Below, one piece after another: positions 35,179 to 43,621 of a stretch of 64,000 nt of DNA. The notes under the pieces are model-generated. The model had not been told where the DNA came from, made no database searches, and saw nothing but the letters and a program-made list of their open reading frames with translations. Location: contig JAFQHE010000047.1 in assembly GCA_017398125.1 (NCBI GenBank), positions 1 through 64,000 of the forward strand, in the 5' to 3' direction. This stretch comes from Bacteroidales bacterium (GTDB lineage Bacteria; Bacteroidota; Bacteroidia; Bacteroidales; UBA932). Position numbers and translations under genes: made by a program. Each line of letters starts with the position of its first letter. The stretch's first letter is position 1.

Positions 35179-36342
35179 ATGGAGAGAGCAATTTTTATTT
35201 CAGTAATTACATCAAATAGTACAGAGGAGCAGGTTGTAGAGTATTTGGATGAGTTGGAGTTCCTTGCAGAGACTGCAGGTGTGGTAGGAGAGAGGCGTTT
35301 TATACAGCGTCTCGACAGACCAAATTCCAAAACCTATGTAGGGACCGGAAAGCTGGAGGAGATAAAGACATTTCTTATAGAACAGGAGATTGATCTTGCA
35401 ATATTTGATGACGAACTTACTCCGTCACAACTTAGGAACCTTGAAAAGGAGTTGAATTGCAGGATACTTGACAGAACAAACCTTATTCTTGATATTTTTG
35501 CCCAAAGAGCTAAGACTGCTTATGCTAAAACACAGGTAGAACTTGCCCAATACCAGTATCTTTTGCCTCGCCTGACAAGGATGTGGACTCACTTGGAGAG
35601 ACAGCGTGGCGGTATTGGTATGAGGGGCCCTGGAGAAAGTCAGATTGAGACCGACCGTCGTATTATTCTTGATAAGATCAGTCGTTTGAAAGAGCAGTTG
35701 AAAAAGATTGACAAGCAGATGGCCTCACAGCGCGGAAATAGGGGCAGTATGGTGAGAATTTCACTTGTCGGATATACAAACGTAGGCAAGAGTACTCTTA
35801 TGAATCTTTTGGCCAAAAGTGATGTTTTTGCTGAGAATAAACTTTTTGCAACCCTTGATACAACTGTGAGAAAAGTTGTAATTGAGAATGTACCTTTTCT
35901 TTTGAGTGACACTGTAGGATTTATTCGTAAGCTTCCGCATCAGCTTGTAGAATCTTTTAAAAGTACGCTTGATGAGGTCAGGGAGGCAGATATTCTAATG
36001 CATGTAGTTGACATTTCACATCCAAATTTCGAGGAGCAGATTAAGGTAGTAAAACAGACACTTCAGGAAATAGGTGCTGGTGAAAAACCTACTTTTATGG
36101 TTTTCAACAAAATAGATGCATATAAGTATGTTGAACCCGATGAGTTTTCTTTAGAGCAGAAACGACCAGAAAACTATTCACTTGAAGAGCTCAAACATTC
36201 ATGGATGTATAAGGAGAATACTCCGGCGATCTTTATTTCGGCAAAAGAGAAGCTTCATATAGACAAATTACGAAATGATCTCTACAAGATGGTTGCTGAG
36301 ATTCATGCAGGAAGATGGCCGTTTGATAATTTTTTGTGGTAG
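35179..36342 (+). CDS. hflX: ribosome-associated GTPase HflX
   Basis: 387 residues. The N-terminal HflX domain includes YVGTGKLEEIK (53-63) and the glycine-rich GGIGMRGPGE (144-153). The GTPase domain has its P-loop GYTNVGKST (198-206), switch region DTVGFIRKLPHQLV and NKID. HflX splits stalled ribosomes under stress. The C-terminus is short, as in other Bacteroidota. It ends in a strong hairpin shared with convergent tonB. Confidence 0.95.
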   Translation: MERAIFISVITSNSTEEQVVEYLDELEFLAETAGVVGERRFIQRLDRPNSKTYVGTGKLEEIKTFLIEQEIDLAIFDDELTPSQLRNLEKELNCRILDRTNLILDIFAQRAKTAYAKTQVELAQYQYLLPRLTRMWTHLERQRGGIGMRGPGESQIETDRRIILDKISRLKEQLKKIDKQMASQRGNRGSMVRISLVGYTNVGKSTLMNLLAKSDVFAENKLFATLDTTVRKVVIENVPFLLSDTVGFIRKLPHQLVESFKSTLDEVREADILMHVVDISHPNFEEQIKVVKQTLQEIGAGEKPTFMVFNKIDAYKYVEPDEFSLEQKRPENYSLEELKHSWMYKENTPAIFISAKEKLHIDKLRNDLYKMVAEIHAGRWPFDNFLW

Positions 36343-36379
36343 AGAATTTTCAATTATTTCTACTCTCTTCTATGCAAAA

Positions 36380-36408
36380 AAAAACTGGATCAGACCGATC
36401 CAGTTTTT
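36380..36408. terminator. bidirectional terminator between hflX and tonB
   Basis: A perfect 12-bp stem (AAAAACTGGATC / GATCCAGTTTTT) with a 5-nt loop; A and T tracts serve both directions. Confidence 0.85.
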
Positions 36409-36426
36409 CTATTTTATATACCTCTG

Positions 36427-37122
36427 TTATCTCAATTGGAAGATGATAGGGAATGTGTATCTTACGCGTACAGGTTTGTTTCTTTGTCTACCAGGAGTCC
36501 ATTTTGGAGAGCTTGATACAACTCTCACAGCCTCTTTATCTAGTGAAGAATCTACACCTCTAAGTACTGTAACTTTTGATACTCTACCATCAGTCTCAAT
36601 TGTAAACTGAAGCATTACACGGCCTTGAATTGCATTCTCTTTAGCAATCTCAGGATAAACGATGTTATCGTAAACCCATTTTGTAAACTCATTAGCCTCA
36701 CCGCCTCTGAATTTAGGTTTCTCCTCTACAATTGCCAATGGAATCTCTTCCTCTTCTACAACTTCCTCTTCAACTGCTTGAGGAACATACTCTTTAATCT
36801 CAACACCTAGGCTGGCATCATCCTCTGTTGAAAGAAGAAGGTTATCCTCTACTTGTACATCATCATCTACGATGTCAATGAAGTCAGAAACAACTGGCTC
36901 TTTAGGTGCCTCTGGTGGAGGTGGAGGTGTCTCTGTTGTTATAGGAATCATTTCCTCCTCTGCGACAATCTCAGTCTCTGCCTGAAGAGTGCTTACCTCT
37001 TTCTCAGATGTGCTCCATTCAAATGCACCATAGCAAATCAAAAGAGCGATAATTAGTCCAATCTCTCTAAAAAGCAATTTTTTGCCTTCCAGGCTGGCTT
37101 TAGGTGATTTTTTAATTTCCAT
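36427..37122 (-). CDS. tonB: TonB energy-transducing protein
   Basis: 231 residues. A short cytoplasmic N-terminus is followed by one membrane segment (about 18-35, FREIGLIIALLICYGAF). A periplasmic linker has a proline patch (TPPPPPEAPKEP, about 65-76) and then a strikingly acidic stretch (EEEVVEEEEIP, about 117-127). The TonB C-terminal domain (about 145-231) has YPEIAKENAIQGRVMLQFTIETDG and ends PVRVRYTFPIIFQLR. It couples the inner-membrane proton gradient to outer membrane receptors. No exbB/exbD adjoins it. Confidence 0.93.
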   Translation of the reverse strand: MEIKKSPKASLEGKKLLFREIGLIIALLICYGAFEWSTSEKEVSTLQAETEIVAEEEMIPITTETPPPPPEAPKEPVVSDFIDIVDDDVQVEDNLLLSTEDDASLGVEIKEYVPQAVEEEVVEEEEIPLAIVEEKPKFRGGEANEFTKWVYDNIVYPEIAKENAIQGRVMLQFTIETDGRVSKVTVLRGVDSSLDKEAVRVVSSSPKWTPGRQRNKPVRVRYTFPIIFQLR

Positions 37123-37169
37123 ATTTTTAGTGTATTTTCCGTATTTAAGCGATGTAAAAATAGTAAATT

Positions 37170-37223
37170 ATTTATAATCTCACATAAAAAATGTTGATAA
37201 ACTTTCTATGTGAGATTATAAAT
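37170..37223. repeat. perfect 17-bp inverted repeat between tonB and mdh
   Basis: ATTTATAATCTCACATA at 37170-37186 and its exact complement at 37207-37223, with a 20-nt spacer that contains TGTTGATAAAC. It is 3' of mdh and about 48 nt upstream of tonB; no T-tract follows, so either a weak terminator or an operator is possible. Confidence 0.65.
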
Positions 37224-37307
37224 CTTTTACTTTCAGCGGATTATACGTGACTAAAATTTTTTAGAATTGTTGATAAACGCACTGAAATGGGAGATATATT
37301 ATCTTTT

Positions 37308-38249
37308 TTAGATAATATTCATCTCTTTAAGAACGCTGTTTGTCTTTCTTACAGCATCTGCGCTCTTATTGAACAACTCTTGCTCCTCTGCGTTCAATTT
37401 AAGTTTAATGATCTTCTCGCAGCCTTTTTTGCCGATCATTACAGGAACTCCAATACAGATGTCATCTTGTCCGTACTCACCCTCAAGTGCTACGCAGCAA
37501 GGGAATACTTTTTTCTCATCAAGAATGATTGATTTAACAAGAACAGCTCCTGCTGCACCTGGTGCATACCATGCAGATGTGCCAAGAAGTTTGGTAAGTG
37601 TTGCACCACCAACCATTGTGTCAGCTACAACCTGTTGTGCCGCGTTCTTAGAAAGGAGTTCAGTTGCAGGAATACCTCTGTAGTTTGCAAAGCGGATTAG
37701 AGGAATCATAGTTGTGTCACCGTGACCACCGATAACCATACCCTCGATGTCGCTCTGAGGTGCTTTAAGTGCTTTGCTTAGGTAAGTTGTGAAACGGCTG
37801 CTGTCAAGAATACCGCCCATACCGATAACTCTGTTCTTAGGTAGACCTGATTTCTTGTAGGTCAAGTATGTCATTGTGTCCATTGGGTTGGCAATGATAA
37901 CGATGATTGCATTAGGAGAGAACTTCAATACATTCTCTACAACGCCGTTAACGATACCGGCATTTACACCAATCAACTCCTCGCGTGTCATGCCAGGTTT
38001 TCTTGGAATACCTGAAGTGATTACAACAACGTCAGATTTTGCTGTTGCTTTGTAGTCGTTGGTTACACCAGTGATTTTGGTGTTGAATTGGTATAGGTTT
38101 GCAGTTTGGGTCATATCCAAAGCTTTACCCTCTGAAACACCCTCTTTGATGTCCAATAGAACAATCTCTGAACAGAATTTCATGTGCAACATTGCATTTG
38201 CACAAGTGGCGCCTACATTACCTGCGCCAATAACGCTTACTTTAGCCAT
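37308..38249 (-). CDS. mdh: malate dehydrogenase
   Basis: 313 residues. The Rossmann motif is VIGAGNVGATCA (6-17). Active-site features are ITSGIPRKPGMTREEL, the proton-relay His in GGHGDTTMIPL and the Arg in GGILDSSRF. The sequence is of the LDH-like MDH type, NAD-dependent, interconverting malate and oxaloacetate. With frdAB it forms part of the reductive branch from oxaloacetate to succinate. It is divergent from ybeY, with abutting promoters. Confidence 0.97.
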   Translation of the reverse strand: MAKVSVIGAGNVGATCANAMLHMKFCSEIVLLDIKEGVSEGKALDMTQTANLYQFNTKITGVTNDYKATAKSDVVVITSGIPRKPGMTREELIGVNAGIVNGVVENVLKFSPNAIIVIIANPMDTMTYLTYKKSGLPKNRVIGMGGILDSSRFTTYLSKALKAPQSDIEGMVIGGHGDTTMIPLIRFANYRGIPATELLSKNAAQQVVADTMVGGATLTKLLGTSAWYAPGAAGAVLVKSIILDEKKVFPCCVALEGEYGQDDICIGVPVMIGKKGCEKIIKLKLNAEEQELFNKSADAVRKTNSVLKEMNII

Positions 38250-38307
38250 AGTAGAATTTTTAATAATTTTAATATTAAGTTTTTTTCAGTTTCTATTGAT
38301 AGAATCA

Positions 38308-38315
38308 TATCTTTG
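38308..38315 (+). promoter_or_regulatory. -7 element of ybeY
   Basis: TATCTTTG, with TTTC about 20 nt upstream as a possible -33 element. It abuts the mdh -7 element with no gap. Confidence 0.5.
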
Positions 38316-38323
38316 CAAAGTTA
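38316..38323 (-). promoter_or_regulatory. -7 element of mdh
   Basis: Minus-strand TAACTTTG. Together with the ybeY element it forms a near-palindrome, TATCTTTGCAAAGTTA, so the two polymerases cannot bind at once. Confidence 0.5.
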
Positions 38324-38373
38324 GCAACTTTTAATTATTTTATACCTATTTATAAGGATTATATTACCCAATA

Positions 38374-38805
38374 ATGATACAATATTTCAATAATGAAGTT
38401 GATTTTGATTTGAAATCAAAACTTCTCATCAAAAGATGGATTAAAACTGTCGCGGAGCAGTATAATAAAAAGTGTAAGGATATAAATATTATCTTCTGTT
38501 CAGATCCTGCACTTCTTGAAATCAACAGACAGTTTTTGGGTCATGACTATTATACTGACATTATCACTTTCGATTATTGTGAAGGTGATAAATTGTCTGG
38601 AGAGCTTTATATAAGTATTGATACAGTCAGAGCAAATGCGGATGAGTATTCCCAGGAGTTTCATGTTGAGTTGCATAGGGTAATTATACATGGTATACTT
38701 CATTTGGTTGGATTTGATGATCATACTGAAGAGGATATAGTAAAGATGAGGAGTGCAGAAGACGATGCACTTGAGCTATTTGATAGTATGAATGAGCATA
38801 ATTAA
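38374..38805 (+). CDS. ybeY: endoribonuclease YbeY
   Basis: 143 residues, the usual size. The zinc site is HGILHLVGFDDH (His106, His110 and His117), followed by the acidic TEED. An upstream FLGHDYYTDIITF matches the family's T-D-V/I-L-S/T-F motif. YbeY takes part in 16S rRNA 3'-end maturation and ribosome quality control in the cytoplasm. It is followed by mnmG 106 nt downstream on the same strand. Confidence 0.93.
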   Translation: MIQYFNNEVDFDLKSKLLIKRWIKTVAEQYNKKCKDINIIFCSDPALLEINRQFLGHDYYTDIITFDYCEGDKLSGELYISIDTVRANADEYSQEFHVELHRVIIHGILHLVGFDDHTEEDIVKMRSAEDDALELFDSMNEHN

Positions 38806-38911
38806 GCTTTAACTTTTCTTGTGGCTTTATGTTTCTTTAATTTATGTCTAACTGAAATTTTTTAAATCCTTTTAACGGTTATTTTTAGTCCCATAAAATA
38901 TTGTTTCTCAG

Positions 38912-41032
38912 ATGGATAAGGAGTATGATGTAATTGTAGTTGGAGCAGGCCATGCAGGCTGTGAGGCGGCTGTTGCTGCTGCAAAAATGGGTTCAAAGAC
39001 CCTGCTAATTACTATGGACATGAATAAAATTGCTCAAATGTCATGTAACCCGGCAATTGGAGGTATAGCAAAAGGCCAGATTGTCAGGGAGATTGATGCT
39101 TTGGGCGGTTCTACCGGTGTTGTTACTGATGCCAGTACTATCCAATTCAGAATGTTGAACAGATCAAAAGGTCCTGCTATGTGGAGTCCGAGGGCACAGT
39201 GTGACAGGATCTATTTCTCCTTCAATTGGCGTTATATTGTTGAAAATACCCCAAATCTTTTTATTTGGCAAGATGTTGTAAATGACGTTCTTGTTGATAA
39301 TCAGAGAGTTGTAGGTGTTATGACTCAAATGGGTGCAAAATTTGCGTGCAAAAGTCTTATACTTACCGCTGGTACGTTTCTAAATGGCAAATTATTTATA
39401 GGAAAAGAGTCAACAGAAGGGGGTAGGGTAGGGGAACTCTCATCTTATGGCCTGACCGAGAAGCTTGCTTCGTTGGGAATTGAGTCGGCAAGAATGAAAA
39501 CAGGTACTCCTCCAAGGTTGGATGCAAAATCTATTGATCTCTCAAAATTGGAAATTCAGTATGGAGATGATAATCCTTTCAGATTCTCATATTTGAATCT
39601 GCCTTCTGCAATTCAGTCTTCGCAAGTGAAGCAGAAGTGTTGTTATATGGTTCATACCAATGAGACTGTTCACGACATCCTTAGGGCGGGGTTTAAGGAT
39701 TCTCCACTATTTTCCGGAAAAATTCATGGAGTAGGACCAAGGTACTGTCCGAGTATTGAGGATAAGTTGAGGACCTTTGAGGGAAAGAATACCCATCAGT
39801 TATTTTTAGAGCCTGAAGGTTGGGATACTCATGAATATTACCTTCAGGGCTTTTCGTCATCACTTCCATTAGCTACCCAGTTGGATGCTTTAAGGCACAT
39901 ACCAGGATTGGAGAGTGTTGAAATCTACAGGCCGGCTTATGCTGTGGAATATGATTATTTTCCGCCAACACAATTGAAGCATACTCTGGAGTCAAAAATT
40001 ATTGATGGTTTCTATTTTGCCGGACAGGTTAATGGCACCACTGGATATGAAGAGGCTGCAGCGCAGGGTTTGATGGCGGGAATAAATGCTGCGCTAAAAT
40101 TGCAAGGTAAGGAGCCTGTGGTTCTCAAACGCGACCAGGCTTATATAGGTGTTTTGATTGATGATCTTATTACAAAAGGTGTTGACGAACCTTATAGAAT
40201 GTTTACATCAAGAGCGGAATATAGAATCTTGCTAAGGCAGGATAATGCCGATATGAGACTTACTGAGATAGGTTATAATATTGGCCTTGCCTCAGAATCT
40301 AGATTACATCTAATGCGCGAGAAGTATTCTGCGATTAGTCAAATTACAGATGAGTTTGATAATATTTCTGTTCAGCCAGCAGACATTAACCCTTATTTGC
40401 AAGAGGTTAATTCTGCAGTGATTCCTAACAGAAAGAAAATGTCGGAGATTCTTGCACGTCCTCAAGTTTCAATTGATGGAATGTTGAAAAATGTTCCACG
40501 AGGAACAATTATCACTGATATGGCTTCTAAAGTTGAAGATATAATGCCTGTATCTTCTAAAATTGAGGGAGGGCTGGAACTTCCGTATAATCCAAATAGA
40601 ATCCACGCCTCTTTCAATAATTTTGTATCTCCTGATCATCGAAAAGAGATCGTTGAGAAACCAGAATTTGAATGTACCACATCCAATGAATCTTGCAATT
40701 CTAACATCAGTTCCAATGATTGTTGTAGTAGCACTTCCTGTTCAAATGATACTGTAACCTATCATTTGAAGGATGAAATATTGGAAAGCGTAGAGATTGC
40801 TGTAAAGTATAGAGGTTATATTGAGAGAGAAAAAAGAATCGCGGATAAGATCCTTAAATTGGAGAATATTGTCATTCCCGACAATTTTGATTTCTCCAGA
40901 GTTACATCTCTATCTATTGAAAGTAGACAAAAATTGATTAAACATAGGCCAACAACTATTGCTCAGGCTTCAAGAATTCCTGGGGTTTCTCCTGCTGATG
41001 TCTCAGTTTTGCTCATATTTTTTGGCAGATAA
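38912..41032 (+). CDS. mnmG: tRNA uridine-34 carboxymethylaminomethyl synthase MnmG with an extra Cys-rich insertion
   Basis: 706 residues, about 80 more than the usual 620-630. The FAD site is [12 protein letters not shown] (9-20); [22 protein letters not shown] (45-66 region) and MKTGTPPRL with its context are family hallmarks. With MnmE it makes the cmnm5 group on U34 of certain tRNAs. The extra segment lies at about 525-617, before the C-terminal helical domain ([15 protein letters not shown]). It is polar and contains Cys588, 595, 604, 605 and 610 among Ser/Asn/Thr. The reading frame is intact on both sides. Inside the insertion the DNA holds a one-mismatch parS site, and a perfect parS follows the stop codon directly. 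Confidence 0.95.
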   Translation: MDKEYDVIVVGAGHAGCEAAVAAAKMGSKTLLITMDMNKIAQMSCNPAIGGIAKGQIVREIDALGGSTGVVTDASTIQFRMLNRSKGPAMWSPRAQCDRIYFSFNWRYIVENTPNLFIWQDVVNDVLVDNQRVVGVMTQMGAKFACKSLILTAGTFLNGKLFIGKESTEGGRVGELSSYGLTEKLASLGIESARMKTGTPPRLDAKSIDLSKLEIQYGDDNPFRFSYLNLPSAIQSSQVKQKCCYMVHTNETVHDILRAGFKDSPLFSGKIHGVGPRYCPSIEDKLRTFEGKNTHQLFLEPEGWDTHEYYLQGFSSSLPLATQLDALRHIPGLESVEIYRPAYAVEYDYFPPTQLKHTLESKIIDGFYFAGQVNGTTGYEEAAAQGLMAGINAALKLQGKEPVVLKRDQAYIGVLIDDLITKGVDEPYRMFTSRAEYRILLRQDNADMRLTEIGYNIGLASESRLHLMREKYSAISQITDEFDNISVQPADINPYLQEVNSAVIPNRKKMSEILARPQVSIDGMLKNVPRGTIITDMASKVEDIMPVSSKIEGGLELPYNPNRIHASFNNFVSPDHRKEIVEKPEFECTTSNESCNSNISSNDCCSSTSCSNDTVTYHLKDEILESVEIAVKYRGYIEREKRIADKILKLENIVIPDNFDFSRVTSLSIESRQKLIKHRPTTIAQASRIPGVSPADVSVLLIFFGR
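40492..40507. promoter_or_regulatory. degenerate parS-like site inside mnmG
   Basis: TGTTCCACGAGGAACA matches the palindromic parS at 15 of 16 positions. It encodes VPRGT in frame; the perfect palindrome would encode the same residues, since CGA and CGT are both Arg. The flanks also match those of the downstream site: 21 of 23 nt are identical. Confidence 0.5.
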
Positions 41033-41048
41033 TGTTCCACGTGGAACA
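41033..41048. promoter_or_regulatory. parS: parS centromere site (ParB binding)
   Basis: TGTTCCACGTGGAACA is a perfect 16-bp palindrome that fits the bacterial parS consensus TGTTnCACGTGnAACA. It begins at the base after the mnmG stop codon. Such sites nucleate ParB and mark the origin-proximal region in most bacteria. parA and parB are not in the window. Confidence 0.85.
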
Positions 41049-41057
41049 ACTATATAT

Positions 41058-41101
41058 AAAGTGCTACAAAATGTTGAAAAACATAATTGTAGCACTTTTT
41101 A
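41058..41101 (+). terminator. terminator of mnmG
   Basis: AAAGTGCTACAA (41058-41069) pairs with TTGTAGCACTTT (41087-41098), followed by T residues. Confidence 0.85.
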
Positions 41102-41143
41102 CTTGAATTGATAATTCTTAATTTTTGCCTCTTATAGGCCCTA

Positions 41144-42298
41144 TTATTCCATTGTAAAATTGAAGAAGCACTCGCTTGTGAGTACAGTGGCCATTTCGTT
41201 GGAAAGCGGCATGCATAGCGCGAATTCTGTGACGTTTTCTTTAATTTTATTAAAGTTAGTGCGATGTTCTGAAAGCCAATAATCTCCTCTGGAGGGTAGA
41301 AGTAAAACTATTTCTTTTGGAATCATCGCAAATTCGCAGTTGGATTTGGCTCCGTAATTATTATTTTTTACGGCAGTGTCTATATGTATGAGCAATTCTT
41401 CAAATGAGTTGAAATTGGTCTCTTCTACAACTAATCTTTTATATTGATTGGCTGTTTGTGTCTGGCTGATTATATTAGGATTAGCACTATTTTCTGATCT
41501 TGACTCGTAGTGCGCTATGAAGTATTTTTCTTTGTCTGGGTAATACTTTATTAGATTATCTTCTGCTCTGGCGAGTTTGATAATGCACTCCAATATTGGA
41601 GAACTCCACTCAAAATAATTTGTGTATATATCCTTCCTGAGGGTATACAATTTTGCAGCATCAAGTCTACTTTGGGTCTCTTGAGTTTTATCAGAACTAT
41701 ATAGAGCGGGAGAATTTGCTTCGCTTGTGTTTTGCGAAGCCGTATTATTGCTGATTGTAATTTCGCGTCTGTAGAGAGATTGGGTAAACCCTTGGCTTTT
41801 GTAGAAGGAAAAAAGGGATTCTTCAGCGGGACGTGTTATTATAAAATCTTCGCCAGCCGCAGTGTAGTGCTCCCTTATCTGTTTTACAAGTTTTCGGCTT
41901 AACCCTTTGCCGCGAGCCTCCTCAATAGTGGCTACCCCATACAGATAGCGTCCATTAAGCTTTTTTGTGCTTTTATTGTGACATTCACACGTGCTTTTGC
42001 AATCTGATTCCATTATTTTGGAACTCTCAGAGGTAAGATCGTTAGTCGCCTCATCTTTCTGAACCAAAGTTATTGGAATGGCAAATGCAACGGAAACAAT
42101 CTCCCCGGCAATGGTATATGCAAAAGCATCAAGAAGAGGGTAGAGGCTGTTGAAAATTATATCCAGGTATTCCTCATCGGTGGTGAAGATGTCGTGCCAT
42201 ATTTGACGTATGGCACAGATATCACCCTTTCCTGCAACTCTTATTCCTTCGGACGTAGATTTGTCTGCAATCCTCCTATACTCTCCTTTTATGGTCAT
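41144..42298 (-). CDS. GNAT family acetyltransferase with polar insertions
   Basis: 384 residues. The GNAT core is visible at about 20-180: GKGDICAIRQIWHDIF, then YGVATIEEARGKGLSRKLVKQI (the acetyl-CoA pyrophosphate loop RGKGLS) and FYKSQGFTQ. A C-terminal domain of about 170 residues is typical of Bacteroidota members annotated as GNAT acetyltransferases. Unusually, the core is interrupted by a polar segment at about 81-115 with Cys100, 104 and 106, and by a second Ser/Asn/Thr-rich segment at about 182-212. The substrate is unknown. It follows the threonine aldolase gene by 97 nt. Confidence 0.8.
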   Translation of the reverse strand: MTIKGEYRRIADKSTSEGIRVAGKGDICAIRQIWHDIFTTDEEYLDIIFNSLYPLLDAFAYTIAGEIVSVAFAIPITLVQKDEATNDLTSESSKIMESDCKSTCECHNKSTKKLNGRYLYGVATIEEARGKGLSRKLVKQIREHYTAAGEDFIITRPAEESLFSFYKSQGFTQSLYRREITISNNTASQNTSEANSPALYSSDKTQETQSRLDAAKLYTLRKDIYTNYFEWSSPILECIIKLARAEDNLIKYYPDKEKYFIAHYESRSENSANPNIISQTQTANQYKRLVVEETNFNSFEELLIHIDTAVKNNNYGAKSNCEFAMIPKEIVLLLPSRGDYWLSEHRTNFNKIKENVTEFALCMPLSNEMATVLTSECFFNFTME

Positions 42299-42395
42299 CT
42301 TTTCATTAATATTATCGGATTATCAATTGGCGGGATTATCAGACCAGTTGGCGGGGCCGGAGTATGGTGTCAAATATCCCTATCCTGGGAGAATC

Positions 42396-43517
42396 TCAAT
42401 TATCTCTCTTTGCCAAAAGTCCTTTTATATCTGCCACAAACTCCTCAATATTCTCCTTTTGGGTGTTGAATGAACACATCCATCTTACCTCTCCTGTCTG
42501 CTCGTCCCAGGTGTAGAAGTAATATTTTTTTAGGAGTTCTTCAGTTAGCCATTTGGGTATTATGGCAAAGACTGCGTTGCTCTCTACCTTTTGGGTTATT
42601 TGAACCTGCGGAATCTCACTGAGAAGTGTTTCTAAATATTTTGCCATCTCATTTGAGTGTGAGGCGAGTTTAATATAAAGATTCTCAGTTAGATATGCGT
42701 CAAATTGTGCGGCAATGAACCTGTTCTTCGAGTAGAGTTGGGTAGCCTGTTTGCGGATATATTGCAGGATGTTGGCCTGTAATGAATTGTTTCTTAATGC
42801 GTTATGAGTGTTTGGGTCGGAATATCTGCCACTTGCTCCGCATTCATTTTTACATTCTGCATCTGAAGTGTTGAAAACAACGACAGCCTCTCCCATAAGA
42901 AGTCCGTTCTTTGTTCCTCCGAATGATAGAACGTCTGCACCGCAATCGGCAGTAAAGGCCTTTACCGGCAAGCCAAGTGCTGCGGCAGCATTGGAGATCC
43001 TGGAGCCGTCAATGTGCAGGTAGCCGTTGTGTGAGTGCATCAGATCGGCAAGGGCCTTTATCTCCTCCGGAGAATAGAGTGTTCCCAATTCTGTAGGTTG
43101 GGAGATGGAGAGAATGCGTGGTTGTGAGTGGTGTTGCTCTCCAAAGTTTGTGAGTGATTTTGTGACCTCCTCTGGAGTGACCTTGCCGTCGGGAGAGGAG
43201 AGGGGAATTATTTTGCATCCGGTAAACTTTTCGGGCGCTCCGCACTCATCTACATTTATATGGGCAGTTCTGGGGGCAAGAATGGAGTGGAAGCTGTTGG
43301 TGAAGGCTCCAAGTGAGACTACATTTGCACCTGTGCCATTTACCACAAAAAGGGCCTTACAATTGCCTCCAAGAAGCGCTTCGAGTCTGCCAAGTACCTC
43401 CCGGGTGTAGGGGTCATCGCCATAGGCGGTTTTAAAGTTGTTGTTCTCTTTCACTATGGCTTCCATAATGAGGGGATGGACACCTGAGTGGTTGTCGCTG
43501 CCAAAACTGTGTTTCAT
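42396..43517 (-). CDS. ltaE: low-specificity L-threonine aldolase with an insertion
   Basis: 373 residues; typical members have about 340. It begins SFGSDNHSGVHPLIMEAI, with AYGDDPYTREV and the PLP site LSFGGTKNG (Lys203). It is a PLP enzyme that splits threonine or allo-threonine into glycine and acetaldehyde. Between VVVFNTSD and LQYIRKQATQLYSKNRF an extra segment of about 29 residues (217-245) is rich in Asn, Ser and charged residues, with Cys222 and Cys226. It could supply glycine for the glycine cleavage system, whose gcvH lies 1.5 kb upstream on the same strand. Confidence 0.92.
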   Translation of the reverse strand: MKHSFGSDNHSGVHPLIMEAIVKENNNFKTAYGDDPYTREVLGRLEALLGGNCKALFVVNGTGANVVSLGAFTNSFHSILAPRTAHINVDECGAPEKFTGCKIIPLSSPDGKVTPEEVTKSLTNFGEQHHSQPRILSISQPTELGTLYSPEEIKALADLMHSHNGYLHIDGSRISNAAAALGLPVKAFTADCGADVLSFGGTKNGLLMGEAVVVFNTSDAECKNECGASGRYSDPNTHNALRNNSLQANILQYIRKQATQLYSKNRFIAAQFDAYLTENLYIKLASHSNEMAKYLETLLSEIPQVQITQKVESNAVFAIIPKWLTEELLKKYYFYTWDEQTGEVRWMCSFNTQKENIEEFVADIKGLLAKRDN

Positions 43518-43621
43518 ATATTTGAGTATTAGGTTTGCAATTTTTATATGTATCCTCCTGCAATTGGCGTATGCCGGAGGTTTGTGGAGATTGAAAAGTC
43601 TTGATCTCTACAGATGGTTTA

